Positions 25,201 to 36,724 of a DNA stretch of 64,000 nucleotides are shown here, piece after piece. Source of the DNA: Bilabrum cf. latius. Taxonomy: Eukaryota; Bigyra: Bicosoecida; Bigyra; Bicosoecida. Made by a program: the position numbers and the translations under genes. The stretch covers positions 1 through 64,000 of the forward strand of contig OZ237742.1 of NCBI GenBank assembly GCA_965178125.1. Reading direction: 5' to 3'. Numbering within the stretch: the stretch's first letter is position 1; every line of letters starts with the position of its first letter. The notes under the pieces are model-generated. The model did not search any database and was not told the origin of the DNA. It saw nothing but the letters and a program-made list of their open reading frames with translations.

Positions 25201-26571
25201 TTGTCGCCGCGCGGTATAAACGGAACCTGGGGAACATTTGCCCCCAGTTGTGGTCCCAGGCCGTCCCGATGCAGTTTGAACGGTCTTCATATCTCATCTG
25301 GTTGCCGAGATCGCCGCGCGCATTTTTTCTGCATGACAATCTTCGTCCAGCCATATTGTCGCCGCGCGGTATAAACGGAACCTGGGGAACATTTGCCCCC
25401 AGTTGTGGTCCCAGGCCGTCCCGATGCAGTTTGAACGGTCTTCATATCTCCTGTGGTTGCCGAGATCGCCGCGCGCATTTTTTCTGCCTGAAAATCTTCG
25501 TCCCACCATACTGTCGCCGCGCGGTCAAAACGGAATCTGGGGAACATTTGCCCCACATTGTACCCCCAGGCCGTCCCGATGCAGTATGAACGGTCTTCAT
25601 ATCTCATCTGGTTGCCGAGATCGTCGCGCGCATTTTTTCTGCATGACAATCTTCGTCCAGCCATATTGTCGCCGCGCGGTATAAACGGAATCTGGGGAAC
25701 ATTTGCCCCCAGTTGTGGTCCCAGGCCGTCCCGATGCAGTTTGAACGGTCTTCATATCTCATCTGGTTGCCGAGATCGCCGCGCGCATTTTTTCTGCATG
25801 ACAATCTTCGTCCAGCCATATTGTCGCCGCGCGGTATAAACGGAACCTGGGGAACATTTGCCCCCTGTTGTGGTCCCAGGCCGTCCCGATGCAGTTTGAA
25901 CGGTCTTCATATCTCATCTGGTTGCCGAGATCGTCGCGCGCATTTTTTCTGCATGACAATCTTCGTCCAGCCATATTGTCGCCGCGCGGTATAAACGGAA
26001 TCTGGGGAACATTTGCCCCACATTGTACCCCCAGGCCGTCCCGATGCAGTTTGAACGGTCTTCATATCTCATCTGGTTGCCGAGATCGTTGCGCGCATTT
26101 TTTCTGCATGACAATCTTCGTCCAGCCATATTGTCGCCGCGCGGTCAAAACGGAACCTGGGGAACATTTGCCCCCTGTTTTGGTCCCCGGCCGTCCCAAT
26201 GCAGTATGAACGGTCTTCATATCTCATCTGGTTGCCGAGATCGCCGCGCGCATTTTTTCTGCCTGAAAATCTTCGTCCCCCCATACTGTCGCCGCGCGGT
26301 CAAAACGGAACCTGGGGAACATTTGCCCCCTGTTGTGGTCCCAGGCCGTCCCGATGCAGTATGAACGGTCTTCATATCTCATCTGGTTGCCGAGATCGCC
26401 GCGCGCATTTTTTCTGCATGACAATCTTCGTCCCACCATATTATCGCCGCGCGGTCAAAACGGAACCTGGGGAACATTTGCCCCCAGTTGTGGTCCCCGG
26501 CCGTCCCGATGCAGTATGAACGGTCTTCATATCTCATCTGGTTGCCGAGATCGCCGCGCGCATTTTTTCTG
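22232..26571. repeat. Composite satellite block 4
   Basis: A truncated 410-bp unit, units from 22590 and 23000, one from 23410 cut near 23724, linker B, three 167-bp units, linker D and about 11.7 155-bp units (24765-26571). It is nearly identical to block 2 at an offset of 8,329 bp, including shared point variants such as GATTACTTTTC in the last full 410-bp unit. Confidence 0.9.
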
Positions 26572-29500
26572 CGTATAGCTAGGGTTACGAAAGTGGCATA
26601 TTTGGGTGTTTAATGGTCCATATCTCAGTCGATACTGGTCGTTGATGGCTGCGGCTTCGTCATAGCCGGGTCACGACTGCTTTCGCGTCGGTTACTTTTC
26701 GAACTCGGAGTCGAATTTCACACCCCTTCCTGCCCTCACTGTGCCCTCGGACTGTATCATGGAGGTGCTCCAGACCCACAGGCATGTGCTGCGACGCAGT
26801 TTGACCACCAGCATGCATCACGGCGAATGGTAGAGCCGAACCAGTTTACCTGCTCCTATCTGATTCCGGATTGCAAGCGAACATGTGCCCGCGTCGTCTC
26901 GACTAGTTCCGACTCCGGCCTATCTAACCCGCATCGTATAGCACGCACATCCTGTCTGTGGGCCGAGAAATCGGCGTTCTCCGTATAGCTAGGGTTACGA
27001 AAGTGGCATATTTGGGTGTTTAATGGTCCATATCTCAGCCGATACTGGTCGTTGATGGCTGCGGCTTCGTCATAGCCGGGTCACGACTGCTTTCGCGTCG
27101 GTTACTTTTCGAACTCGGAGTCGAATTTCACACCCCTTCCTGCCCTCACTGTGCCCTCGGACTGTATCATGGAGGTGCTCCAGACCCACAGGCATGTGCT
27201 GCGACGCAGTTTGGCCACCAGCATGCATCACGGCGAATGGTAGAGCCGAACCAGTTTACCTGCTCCTATCTGATTCCGGATTGCAAGCGAACATGTGCCC
27301 GCGTCGTCTCGACTAGTTCCGACTCCGGCCTATCTAACCCGCATCGTATAGCACGCACATCCTGTCTGTGGGCCGAGAAATCGGCGTTCTCCGTATAGCT
27401 AGGGTTACGAAAGTGGCATATTTGGGTGTTTAATGGTCCATATCTCAGCCGATACTGGTCGTTGATGGCTGCGGCTTCGTCATAGCCGGGTCACGACTGC
27501 TTTCGCGTCGGTTACTTTTCGAACTCGGAGTCGAATTTCACACCCCTTCCTGCCCTCACTGTGCCCTCGGACTGTATCATGGAGGTGCTCCAGACCCACA
27601 GGCATGTGCTGCGACGCAGTTTGGCCACCAGCATGCATCACGGCGAATGGTAGAGCCGAACCAGTTTACCTGCTCCTATCTGATTCCGGATTGCAAGCGA
27701 ACATGTGCCCGCGTCGTCTCGACTAGTTCCGACTCCGGCCTATCTAACCCGCATCGTATAGCACGCACATCCTGTCTGTGGGCCGAGAAATCGGCGTTCT
27801 CCGTATAGCTAGGCTTACGAAAGTGGCATATTTGGGTGTTTAATGGTCCATATCTCAGCCGATACTGGTCGTTGATGGCTGCGGCTTCGTCATAGCCGGG
27901 TCACGACTGCTTTCGCGTCGGTTACTTTTCGAACTCGGAGTCGAATTTCACACCCCTTCCTGCCCTCACTGTGCCCTCGGACTGTATCATGGAGGTGCTC
28001 CAGACCCACAGGCATGTGCTGCGACGCAGTTTGGCCACCAGCATGCATCACGGCGAATGGTAGAGCCGAACCAGTTTACCTGCTCCTATCTGATTCCGGA
28101 TTGCAAGCGAACATGTGCCCGCGTCGTCTCGACTAGTTCCGACTCCGGCCTATCTAACCCGCATCGTATAGCACGCACATCCTGTCTGTGGGCCGAGAAA
28201 TCGGCGTTCTCCGTATAGCTAGGGTTACGAAAGTGGCATATTTGGGTGTTTAATGGTCCATATCTCAGCCGATACTGGTCGTTGATGGCTGCGGCTTCGT
28301 CATAGCCGGGTCACGACTGCTTTCGCGTCGATTACTTTTCGAACTCGGAGTCGAATTTCACACCCCTTCCTGCCCTCACTGTGCCCTCGGACTGTATCAT
28401 GGAGGTGCTCCAGACCCACAGGCATGTGCTGCGACGCAGTTTGACCACCAGCATGCATCACGGCGAATGGTAGAGCCGAACCAGTTTACCTGCTCCTATC
28501 TGATTCCGGATTGCAAGCGAACATGTGCCCGCGTCGTCTCGACTAGTTCTGACTCCGGCCTATCTAACCCGCATCGTATAGCACGCACATCCTGTCTGTG
28601 GGCCGAGAAATCGGCGTTCTCCGTATAGCTAGGGTTACGAAAGTGGCATATTTGGGTGTTTAATGGTCCATATCTCAGCCGATACTGGTCGTTGATGGCT
28701 GCGGCTTCGTCATAGCCGGGTCACGACTGCTTTCGCGTCGGTTACTTTTCGAACTCGGAGTCGAATTTCACACCCCTTCCTGCCCTCACTGTGCCCTCGG
28801 ACTGTATCATGGAGGTGCTCCAGACCCACAGGCATGTGCTGCGACGCAGTTTGACCACCAGCATGCATCACGGCGAATGGTAGAGTCAGAGCCATGAAAT
28901 CCATGTGTTCCAGGATATGTGATCTCGGATTGCCGAAGTAGCCCGGCGTGGCATTTTTATAGAATGCATATTCAAACGCACTCATGCCGCATCTGGTTGC
29001 TGAGCTATCGGGACTTGCGCAAATGTTTGGGCTAGCCCGAATCTTTGATCCATGTTTTCTCAGCCCGGAAATATGTCCAATGCCTTACACCTTCCACATG
29101 ATGTCTACGCACCTCTGTTCCCTGGAATTACTCGGAGTTTCATAATTTTCAACCAAGTCTCACTCTTACCGGTCTGTGACATGCACCCTATTCCTAGCCT
29201 TGCCCCTTTGTGGGGGAGTTGCAAATTCGATTTGCTGATTCATGAGTTTGTATTATTGCACTGTATCATTTACGGTACTTGGTTTTCTGACATGATTAAA
29301 AAATCCACCCAATTTTCGGGGCCAACCTCCTCTCGCCGGTATATGACATACACCCTATTCCTAGCCTTGCCCCTTTGTGGGGGAGTTGCAAATTTGATTT
29401 GCTGATTCATGAGTTTGCATTATTGCACTGTATCATTTACGGTACTTGGTTTTCTGACATGATTAAAAAATCCACCCAATTTTCGGGGCCAACCTCCTCT

Positions 29501-31735
29501 CGCCGGTATATGACATACACCCTATTCCTAGCCTTGCCCCTTTGTGGGGGAGTTGCAAATTCGATTTGCTGATTCATGAGTTTGCATTATTGCACTGTAT
29601 CATTTACGGTACTTGGTTTTCTGACATTAATGAAGATCGCCAGTCACCCAGTCACTGTGGGCGTGGCGCCGACCAGATGAGCACTTACTTGTATTGCTCG
29701 ATTGCTCGAGAGCTGTGTGCCAGCCATTCTCCAAACTTCGCACACATGACACATGATGATGACTCAAAGTGCGAATGAACGGCTGAAATCAAGAAATCTC
29801 ATTTACAGCTAATGAACGCCCCTAAGGAAAACCTCTTACCTAACCCGAACCCATGTACGTATGCAAACCCAACCATGTAGGTGTGCAAACCCCATACTTG
29901 CAATGCTTGATGTAATAGAATCACGGGGAACATTTGCCCCCAGTTGTGGTCCCAGGCCGTCCCGATGCAGTTTGAACGGTCTTCATATCTCATCTGGTTG
30001 CCGAGATCGCCGCGCGCATTTTTTCTGCATGACAATCTTCGTCCCACCATACTGTCGCCGCGCGGTATAAACGGAACCTGGGGAACATTTGCCCCCTGTT
30101 GTGGTCCCAGGCCGTCCCGATGCAGTTTGAACGGTCTTCATATCTCCTGTGGTTGCCGAGATCGCCGCGCGCATTTTTTCTGCCTGAAAATCTTCGTCCC
30201 CCCATACTGTCGCCGCGCGGTCAAAACGGAATCTGGGGAACATTTTCCCCACATTGTACCCCCAGGCCGTCCCGATGCAGTATGAACGGTCTTCATATCT
30301 CATCTGGTTGCCGAGATCGTCGCGCGCATTTTTTCTGCATGACAATCTTCGTCCAGCCATATTGTCGCCGCGCGGTATAAACGGAATCTGGGGAACATTT
30401 GCCCCCAGTTGTGGTCCCAGGCCGTCCCGATGCAGTTTGAACGGTCTTCATATCTCATCTGGTTGCCGAGATCGCCGCGCGCATTTTTTCTGCATGACAA
30501 TCTTCGTCCAGCCATATTGTCGCCGCGCGGTATAAACGGAATCTGGGGAACATTTGCCCCCAGTTGTGGTCCCAGGCCGTCCCGATGCAGTTTGAACGGT
30601 CTTCATATCTCCTGTGGTTGCCGAGATCGCCGCGCGCATTTTTTCTGCCTGAAAATCTTCGTCCCCCCATACTGTCGCCGCGCGGTCAAAACGGAATCTG
30701 GGGAACATTTTCCCCACATTGTACCCCCAGGCCGTCCCGATGCAGTATGAACGGTCTTCATATCTCATCTGGTTGCCGAGATCGTCGCGCGCATTTTTTC
30801 TGCATGACAATCTTCGTCCAGCCATATTGTCGCCGCGCGGTCAAAACGGAACCTGGGGAACATTTGCCCCACATTGTACCCCCAGGCCGTCCCGATGCAG
30901 TTTGAACGGTCTTCATATCTCATCTGGTTGCCGAGATCGTCGCGCGCATTTTTTCTGCATGACAATCTTCGTCCAGCCATATTGTCGCCGCGCGGTCAAA
31001 ACGGAACCTGGGGAACATTTGCCCCCTGTTGTGGTCCCAGGCCGTCCCGATGCAGTTTGAACGGTCTTCATATCTCATCTGGTTGCCGAGATCGTCGCGC
31101 GCATTTTTTCTGCATGACAATCTTCGTCCAGCCATATTGTCGCCGCGCGGTCAAAACGGAACCTGGGGAACATTTGCCCCACATTGTACCCCCAGGCCGT
31201 CCCGATGCAGTTTGAACGGTCTTCATATCTCATCTGGTTGCCGAGATCGTCGCGCGCATTTTTTCTGCATGACAATCTTCGTCCAGCCATATTGTCGCCG
31301 CGCGGTCAAAACGGAACCTGGGGAACATTTGCCCCCTGTTGTGGTCCCAGGCCGTCCCGATGCAGTTTGAACGGTCTTCATATCTCATCTGGTTGCCGAG
31401 ATCGTCGCGCGCATTTTTTCTGCATGACAATCTTCGTCCAGCCATATTGTCGCCGCGCGGTCAAAACGGAACCTGGGGAACATTTTCCCCACATTGTACC
31501 CCCAGGCCGTCCCGATGCAGTTTGAACGGTCTTCATATCTCATCTGGTTGCCGAGATCGTCGCGCGCATTTTTTCTGCATGACAATCTTCGTCCAGCCAT
31601 ATTGTCGCCGCGCGGTATAAACGGAACCTGGGGAACATTTGCCCAACATTGTACCCCCAGGCCGTCCCGATGCAGTTTGAACGGTCCTCATATCTCATCT
31701 GGTTGCCGAGATCGTCGCGCGCATTTTTTCGACAA
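26572..31735. repeat. Composite satellite block 5
   Basis: A truncated 410-bp unit, units from 26931, 27341, 27751 and 28161 and one from 28571 cut near 28885; linker B; three 167-bp units; linker D; and about 11.7 155-bp units (29926-31735). The last 155-bp unit is cut at GCGCGCATTTTTTCGAC. Within this array the last five or six units form a two-unit repeat of alternating variants, a sign of recent local expansion. Confidence 0.9.
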
Positions 31736-31790
31736 AAAGTGAAGATGAAAATTTTTTTTCCCCGACCCTGTCCCTGACTTTATATTAGAT
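31736..31790. other. Junction between satellite and telomere array
   Basis: About 55 bp of unique sequence with a run of T joins the truncated 155-bp unit to the first CCCTAA. No longer homology to either side was seen. Confidence 0.6.
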
Positions 31791-32065
31791 ACCCTAACCC
31801 TAACCCTAACCCTAACCCTAACCCTAACCCTAACCCTAACCCTAACCCTAACCCTAACCCTAACCCTAACCCTAACCCTAACCCTAACCCTAACCCTAAC
31901 CCTAACCCTAACCCTAACCCTAACCCTAACCCTAACCCTAACCCTAACCCTAACCCTAACCCTAACCCTAACCCTAACCCTAACCCTAACCCTAACCCTA
32001 ACCCTAACCCTAACCCTAACCCTAACCCTAACCCTAACCCTAACCCTAACCCTAACCCTAACCCT
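31791..32065. repeat. Interstitial telomere-type array (CCCTAA)n
   Basis: About 46 uninterrupted copies of CCCTAA on the plus strand, with no visible variants. This is the canonical TTAGGG telomere type found in many eukaryotes. CCCTAA on the plus strand is what the left-hand end of a chromosome carries, so the array reads as the left telomere of the gene-dense arm to its right. Yet 31.7 kb of other sequence lies to its left. Either it is a true interstitial array (fusion or telomere capture) or an assembly join. Confidence 0.97.
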
Positions 32066-32138
32066 CAGAGTGCAGGATGGAACGCATACAATGGCATCGT
32101 CGTTGGCTCCGCAAACGAATGAGTGGCGCGCGATGGTG

Positions 32139-32845
32139 CCATGGTGTCTGTGCTGGGGCAAGCAGGTTGGATGTGCGGGCGCTGGATGGGGCCATGGTGC
32201 CTGTGCTGGGGCAAGCAGGTTGGATGTGCGGGCGCTGGATGGGGCCATGGTGTCTGTGCTGGGGCAAGCAGGTTGGATGTGCGGGCGCTGGATGGGGCCA
32301 TGGTGCTTGTGCTGGGGCAAGCAGGTTGGATGTGCGGGCGCTGGATGGGGCCATGGTGTCTGTGCTGGGGCAAGCAGGTTGGATGTGCGGGCGCTGGATG
32401 GGGCCATGGTGCTTGTGCTGGGGCAAGCAGGTTGGATGTGCGGGCGCTGGATGGGGCCATGGTGTCTGTGCTGGGGCAAGCAGGTTGGATGTGCGGGCGC
32501 TGGATGGGGCCATGGTGCTTGTGCTGGGGCAAGCAGGTTGGATGTGCGGGCGCTGGATGGGGCCATGGTGCCTGTGCTGGGGCAAGCAGGTTGGATGTGC
32601 GGGCGCTGGATGGGGCCATGGTGTCTGTGCTGGGGCAAGCAGGTTGGATGTGCGGGCGCTGGATGGGGCCATGGTGCTTGTGCTGGGGCAAGCAGGTTGG
32701 ATGTGCGGGCGCTGGATGGGGCCATGGTGCCTGTGCTGGGGCAAGCAGGTTGGATGTGCGGGCGCTGGATGGGGCCATGGTGCCTGTGCTGGGGCAAGCA
32801 GGTTGGATGTGCGGGCGCTGGATGGGGCCATGGTGTCTGTGCGTT
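32139..32845. repeat. 53-bp minisatellite
   Basis: About 13 tandem copies of a 53-bp unit containing GGGGCAAGCAGGTTGGATGT. Copies differ mainly at one position group after CCATGGTG (CCTGTG, TCTGTG or CTTGTG). It is open in all three plus frames and several minus frames because 53 is not a multiple of three and the unit lacks stops; a repeat artefact rather than a gene. It lies about 70 bp inside the telomere array, a subtelomeric position for the right-hand arm. Confidence 0.93.
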
Positions 32846-33623
32846 TTGGTTCAGGCATGCAATGAATGCAAAAATCGTATTGTCGGAGTCTTGCTAAATG
32901 GACCCGACATTCACTTTCCTGCTCTTTTCCAAGAAGCAAAACTGCACTGGGGCTGCTTCTGCCCCTCTTCGATGTTGGCGTATCACTAGCAAGCAAATTC
33001 CCTTTCTTCCCTGAGCCCCTCTAGGGCGATGCGATGGATTTTGGTGACAACGTCTTTCTTGCAGGACACTTTCGAGAAGCTGAACCGCTGAATCCACCCA
33101 TCGGCTGTGGTAACGATGAGGCTGCAAACTGCTACCCATCATCGCCCTCATCTCATTGCTTGGTTGCGTGCGCATGGGCCCCTAGATGGGACGGCGGTCC
33201 GCCCCTCGGATGGACTTGCACCCATCGTCATCCTGCATGCTGGCACTCTAGCCCTCTTGCCCCAGGCCTAGGGAGCACCTTACGCTATGCCCCCCGCACG
33301 AGCCTGGGCCGCTTGCTCACCCGATCGATATTGCTTGCCCGGGACGGAGCCGGGGTGGACCACGTCCACAGCAACACCCTTATTGACCTGCGTTCAACTG
33401 GACATTGTCCCCCCAGCTCGAAATCGCTCCTAGACCGCTTGATTGACTGCCTAGCCATCAGCACCGCCAGCTGTCTCTTTGGCACACACTATAAGGAAAC
33501 CGAATTCAAAACCAGAATTTATTGTTGCGTTCCGTTTCATGCTTTGGGTCCAGAGCTCGACAGATCTTACATTTGTCATCCACTTTTCCGTTCACACGGC
33601 CGTTTAGCACCGAAAGCATTCTC
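32846..33623. other. Intergenic, nothing convincing
   Basis: 778 bp between the 53-bp minisatellite and the secreted-protein gene. An ATG-initiated ORF at 33034-33627 (197 codons, TGA) has a composition rich in Cys, His, Pro and Arg and no recognisable motif, and overlaps the start of the next gene; I do not call it. A possible TATAAG lies near 33490. Confidence 0.4.
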
Positions 33624-34946
33624 ATGATGCGTTCAGTTGCCGTCATTGTTTGTTTACTTTCGTCTTTTGTGGCAGGTTTCGCCACCGCAGCTGTGAAGAG
33701 GGCATCAATTGCTTCCGTTCTCGCCGCGCCAACTCCAACGGAGATCAAGCTTGGGGTGCCTGTGACGGTCTCGCTTAGTGCTGGCGCTTCTACTGGGTAC
33801 TATGTCGACGTCTATTCTCCGGTTTACGATGAGATTATGACGATCAACGGCATGGGGTTCGTCCAGGTCGAAATGTCTGCTGCCCCATCAACAGCGTATG
33901 GCAAAGTCAAGCTAGAGCGCGGCACTGGCTCCTTGTTTAGTGATACGCGACCTGCTGGAAACTACTACGCAGGCACTGTAGATGTCTCGAGCGAGACATC
34001 TCCCGGAGACTGCAGCGGGAGGTGGTACGTGACGCTTACAATGTGTGATGGCTGCTCGGGGTAGCCTTCGTCTGCCAGCTTTACCATCACGGTGTATCTG
34101 CGAGACTTCGCAGCCGAGAGGACACTTTCTTTGAGTTCTAAGCCTAACCTGCTGTCGTTGATGGGCAGCCAGCAGCGCATGTGGATGGTGGATCCGATCC
34201 GCGACCCAATCGTGCAGCAGCTAGTCGCTAGACAGTCGTGGGGCAACCTCACGCGCCCCATCCGGGTGGACGTGCGATCAAGCAACGATAGCGCAGTAGC
34301 ATACATCCAGATGAAGCTTGGATCAGATTTGCTGAGCAGTGGGCTGCAGTGCCCGGCCGGCAACACCTACGACACCGATTGCTCCCTACGATTTGGAGCC
34401 CAAATGCAGGCGTCCGCGTACTTTCCCGAATAGTTGGCGCTGCAGCAACTGTTTGCGACCATCCAAGGGTGCGGCGATTGCGAGCAAACTAGCGAAGGCA
34501 CCATTTACAATGGAACCGTTTCAGCAGCGCTTCAGAGGCAGACCAGCCCCGAGTTCATTGAGGTAGGGCAGCCGGTTGGCGTGCACTCTACATCAGCGGG
34601 GATCTACAGCCATTTCTTCCTCAACCTGACCGATAGCTCGGTTGCGGCCACCATTTTGGTGCGCAACATGACCGTGGGTGCTTACTACAAGATTCTGGCC
34701 CGTAAGGGCGCGCTGGCATCCTTAAGCAAGAACGATGCGAGTGCCCCCACCGGAAGTGACTACTCGTCCACGCCGTCGCTGACGATCCAAAACCCCGAGT
34801 CATCGCCGCACGGGTTGTGGTATATTTCCGTCATGCAGTGCGACGGCTGCGGTGAGGGCTCAACCCAGTCCACATCGACTTTCTCGCTTACCACTGTCAA
34901 GTCTGCTGCCGTTGAAGGACGCGACAGTCCTGAAGCTGGAGACTGA
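33624..34946 (+). CDS. Secreted protein with two Cys-Asp-Gly-Cys repeats, 440 aa
   Basis: ATG at 33624 opens a clear signal peptide (MMRSVAVIVCLLSSFVAGFATA). Two in-frame TAGs (34062, 34431) are read as Gln; TGA ends the gene at 34946. The mature protein contains two similar halves: each has a G-x-P-V beta-rich start, a Tyr-rich middle (GYYVDVY; AYYKILA) and a closing G-x-W-Y-x-x-x-x-x-C-D-G-C motif (near residues 138-148 and 396-407). Several N-x-S/T sequons suggest N-glycosylation. The halves resemble beta-sandwich adhesion or carbohydrate-binding domains such as the bacterial PPC fold, but this is by general look only. It is probably secreted or on the cell surface. No neighbour gives a functional clue. 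Confidence 0.75.
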
Positions 34947-35742
34947 CAAACCACATCAGTAAGCAGCTGATTGGTACGTGAGATTATGTCTTCATCCATT
35001 GATTCTGAGACGCAGAGACGCTCTCAACTCGATGCAGGAGGGCATCGGAGTTGCGGGCGAGAGAGTGAGGGGCTAGGCCTAACTGGAGTGACATCGGCAC
35101 TCCAGCGATGAACGATTTTTTTCTAGTTACATAAATACTGACTCAATCGGGGATTGTCGAGCATCAATCAAGCAGCATCTGCACTAGCTCGTTGGCTGAG
35201 CCCTTGGCATGATGATGCTTCGCAGACCCTGGGGAGGTGACAGGAGTCGCTGCTTCCTTACGCGGTCAGGCTGGTCTTGCAGCCGCGCTGGTGGACCGAC
35301 CTTTTAGTCCGGTCCTGCCCTGCCCTGCCCTGTCCGGTCCTGTCCTGCCCTGCCCTGCCCTGGTGAGGACCAATGAATCCTAACCTCCTTTTCGGACAGA
35401 CTACTATGCTTGTCTGACTGCTTGAGCCACCACACAGCCATCCGCTCTTTTCCACGCGCACCGTCACCCCGCACTGCATTGGGGCAATGCCACTGGCTGC
35501 CTCCGATTCAAGCTGTTTGTACATGACTGCGTGTAGGGGCCAGTGTTTGCGGCATCTGCAACCAGGGCTCCTTGCGCGTATAAATTCTACTCCCCGCGGT
35601 GAAATGCACACCCCAGTTCCTTGCTATTGGGTATAGCAGTATCTTCCAGTTCAAGCTGCAGCATTCTGCGAAAGTGGATCATGTCAGCAGTCGCTTGCCG
35701 CATGCCGCGAGCAGTTAGTCGAAAATCCTACAGCGGGCCAGA
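34947..35742. other. Intergenic with CCTGC-type microsatellite
   Basis: About 800 bp without a supported gene. From about 35306 to 35362 there is a run of CCTGC/CCTGT pentamers. Short ORFs on either strand lack any recognisable feature. Confidence 0.5.
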
Positions 35743-36375
35743 TTACGTTACACCTGCAGAATGTTTGCTGTGTGCTCCTTCCAATCTACCACCTGCAGTC
35801 GATCGTTGCAGCAAGGAAGCAAGCGGGCTCCCCTTGGCAGCAAGAGTTGAAAGCTCTCGCGCTTTGACAGCCGCATGAGCATCATGCTCGATCTGTTCAG
35901 TATGCTCAGTTTTACGAATCGAGTGAACATCAGTCCCATCTGCTTGGCCACCACGTGAACATGCTGCAGACGATGGAGTAGCCGCAAAGCCGTGTTTTGC
36001 TTGGTCCGTCGACTTGCCTTCCCCCGCCCCGCTTCTACGCGCCGAAATTGACTTGAGCATACTTTCTAGTTCGCTGCGCGGGTCGGGCGTGTATTCCAAA
36101 GCGCTCTGCGGTGGGCTTGCCGAAGACCCGTCCTCCTCGTCTGGATTGCGCAAACCTGAACTCTACTCCGCGCTGGACTTGGACCTTACAAGCCCCTCGT
36201 CTCGAGCATGAAACCTCCATCTAGTTTTGGGCTCGTCTGAGGAGGACGAATCGTCTCGGCTTCCGGCCCCTCGCCGCTTTTTCTTGCGCTTGGCGTCTCG
36301 ATGCCTTCTCGTGCGAGCGGCAGCTTGCGGGCATTGTGGGCCGCCATATCTGCCTGAATCGGGGACATCATCCAT
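35743..36375 (-). CDS. Small basic/serine-rich protein, 210 aa
   Basis: ATG at 36375, one in-frame TAG at 36163 read as Gln, stop TAA at 35743. The N-terminal third has a strongly basic cluster (KRKKKRRG) followed by a Ser/Asp run (DDSSSSDE), a combination typical of nuclear or splicing-related proteins. The rest is polar with one possible helix (ELESMLKSIS). No family was recognised. The frame is open about 20 codons upstream of the ATG and a plausible 3' splice site (CCTCACCAG) lies near 36412, so an upstream exon may be missing from this model. Confidence 0.45.
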
Positions 36376-36724
36376 GCCAAAAGAAATGCTTGTTTTGGAC
36401 CGAGGTAGACTGGTGAGGAATGGCCAGGGGCAGAGTTAGGAGTCTGTAGTGTGGGACGGCGTGCCCTCGTCGTCATTGGTCGCAATAGTATGAAAGCATT
36501 GATAAGATTCGCATCAGCGCTAGTTCAGCATTGAAGAGGCCTGTTTCTTGCACAGTTCAGCTCAGAACCATTAAGCGTCGTTGCGTAGTAGCATGAGTGC
36601 TCCCCTTGATGTTCCCGCGTCGCAGCAGATCGTGTGAGGTTACAAGCCAACCATTCAGTTTCCTGCGTACGGGCATACCATGCAAGCATCATGTGGTTCA
36701 GTGCCGTTCGCATTATCCATTTCA
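36376..36724. other. Divergent intergenic region
   Basis: About 350 bp between the basic protein and DPH1, head to head. No further gene is supported; it may hold an unrecognised first exon of the basic protein. Confidence 0.4.

Noticed and set aside
13425-31742. Dozens of 70-125 codon ORFs on both strands of the 155-bp satellite
   Set aside because: The unit is 155 bp (3n+2), so frames rotate from copy to copy; identical peptides recur only because of repetition.
31688-32996. ORFs of 237-369 codons through the CCCTAA array and 53-bp repeat
   Set aside because: Their poly-(Arg-Val) section is a translation of the telomere repeat and the rest is minisatellite; not plausible as genes.
33034-33627. 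197-codon plus-strand ORF upstream of the secreted protein
   Set aside because: Composition is unlike the other proteins, no motif is visible, and it overlaps the signal-peptide start in another frame.
35306-35362. CCTGC pentamer run as a regulatory or coding element
   Set aside because: A short simple repeat in an intergenic region without a nearby start or conserved context.
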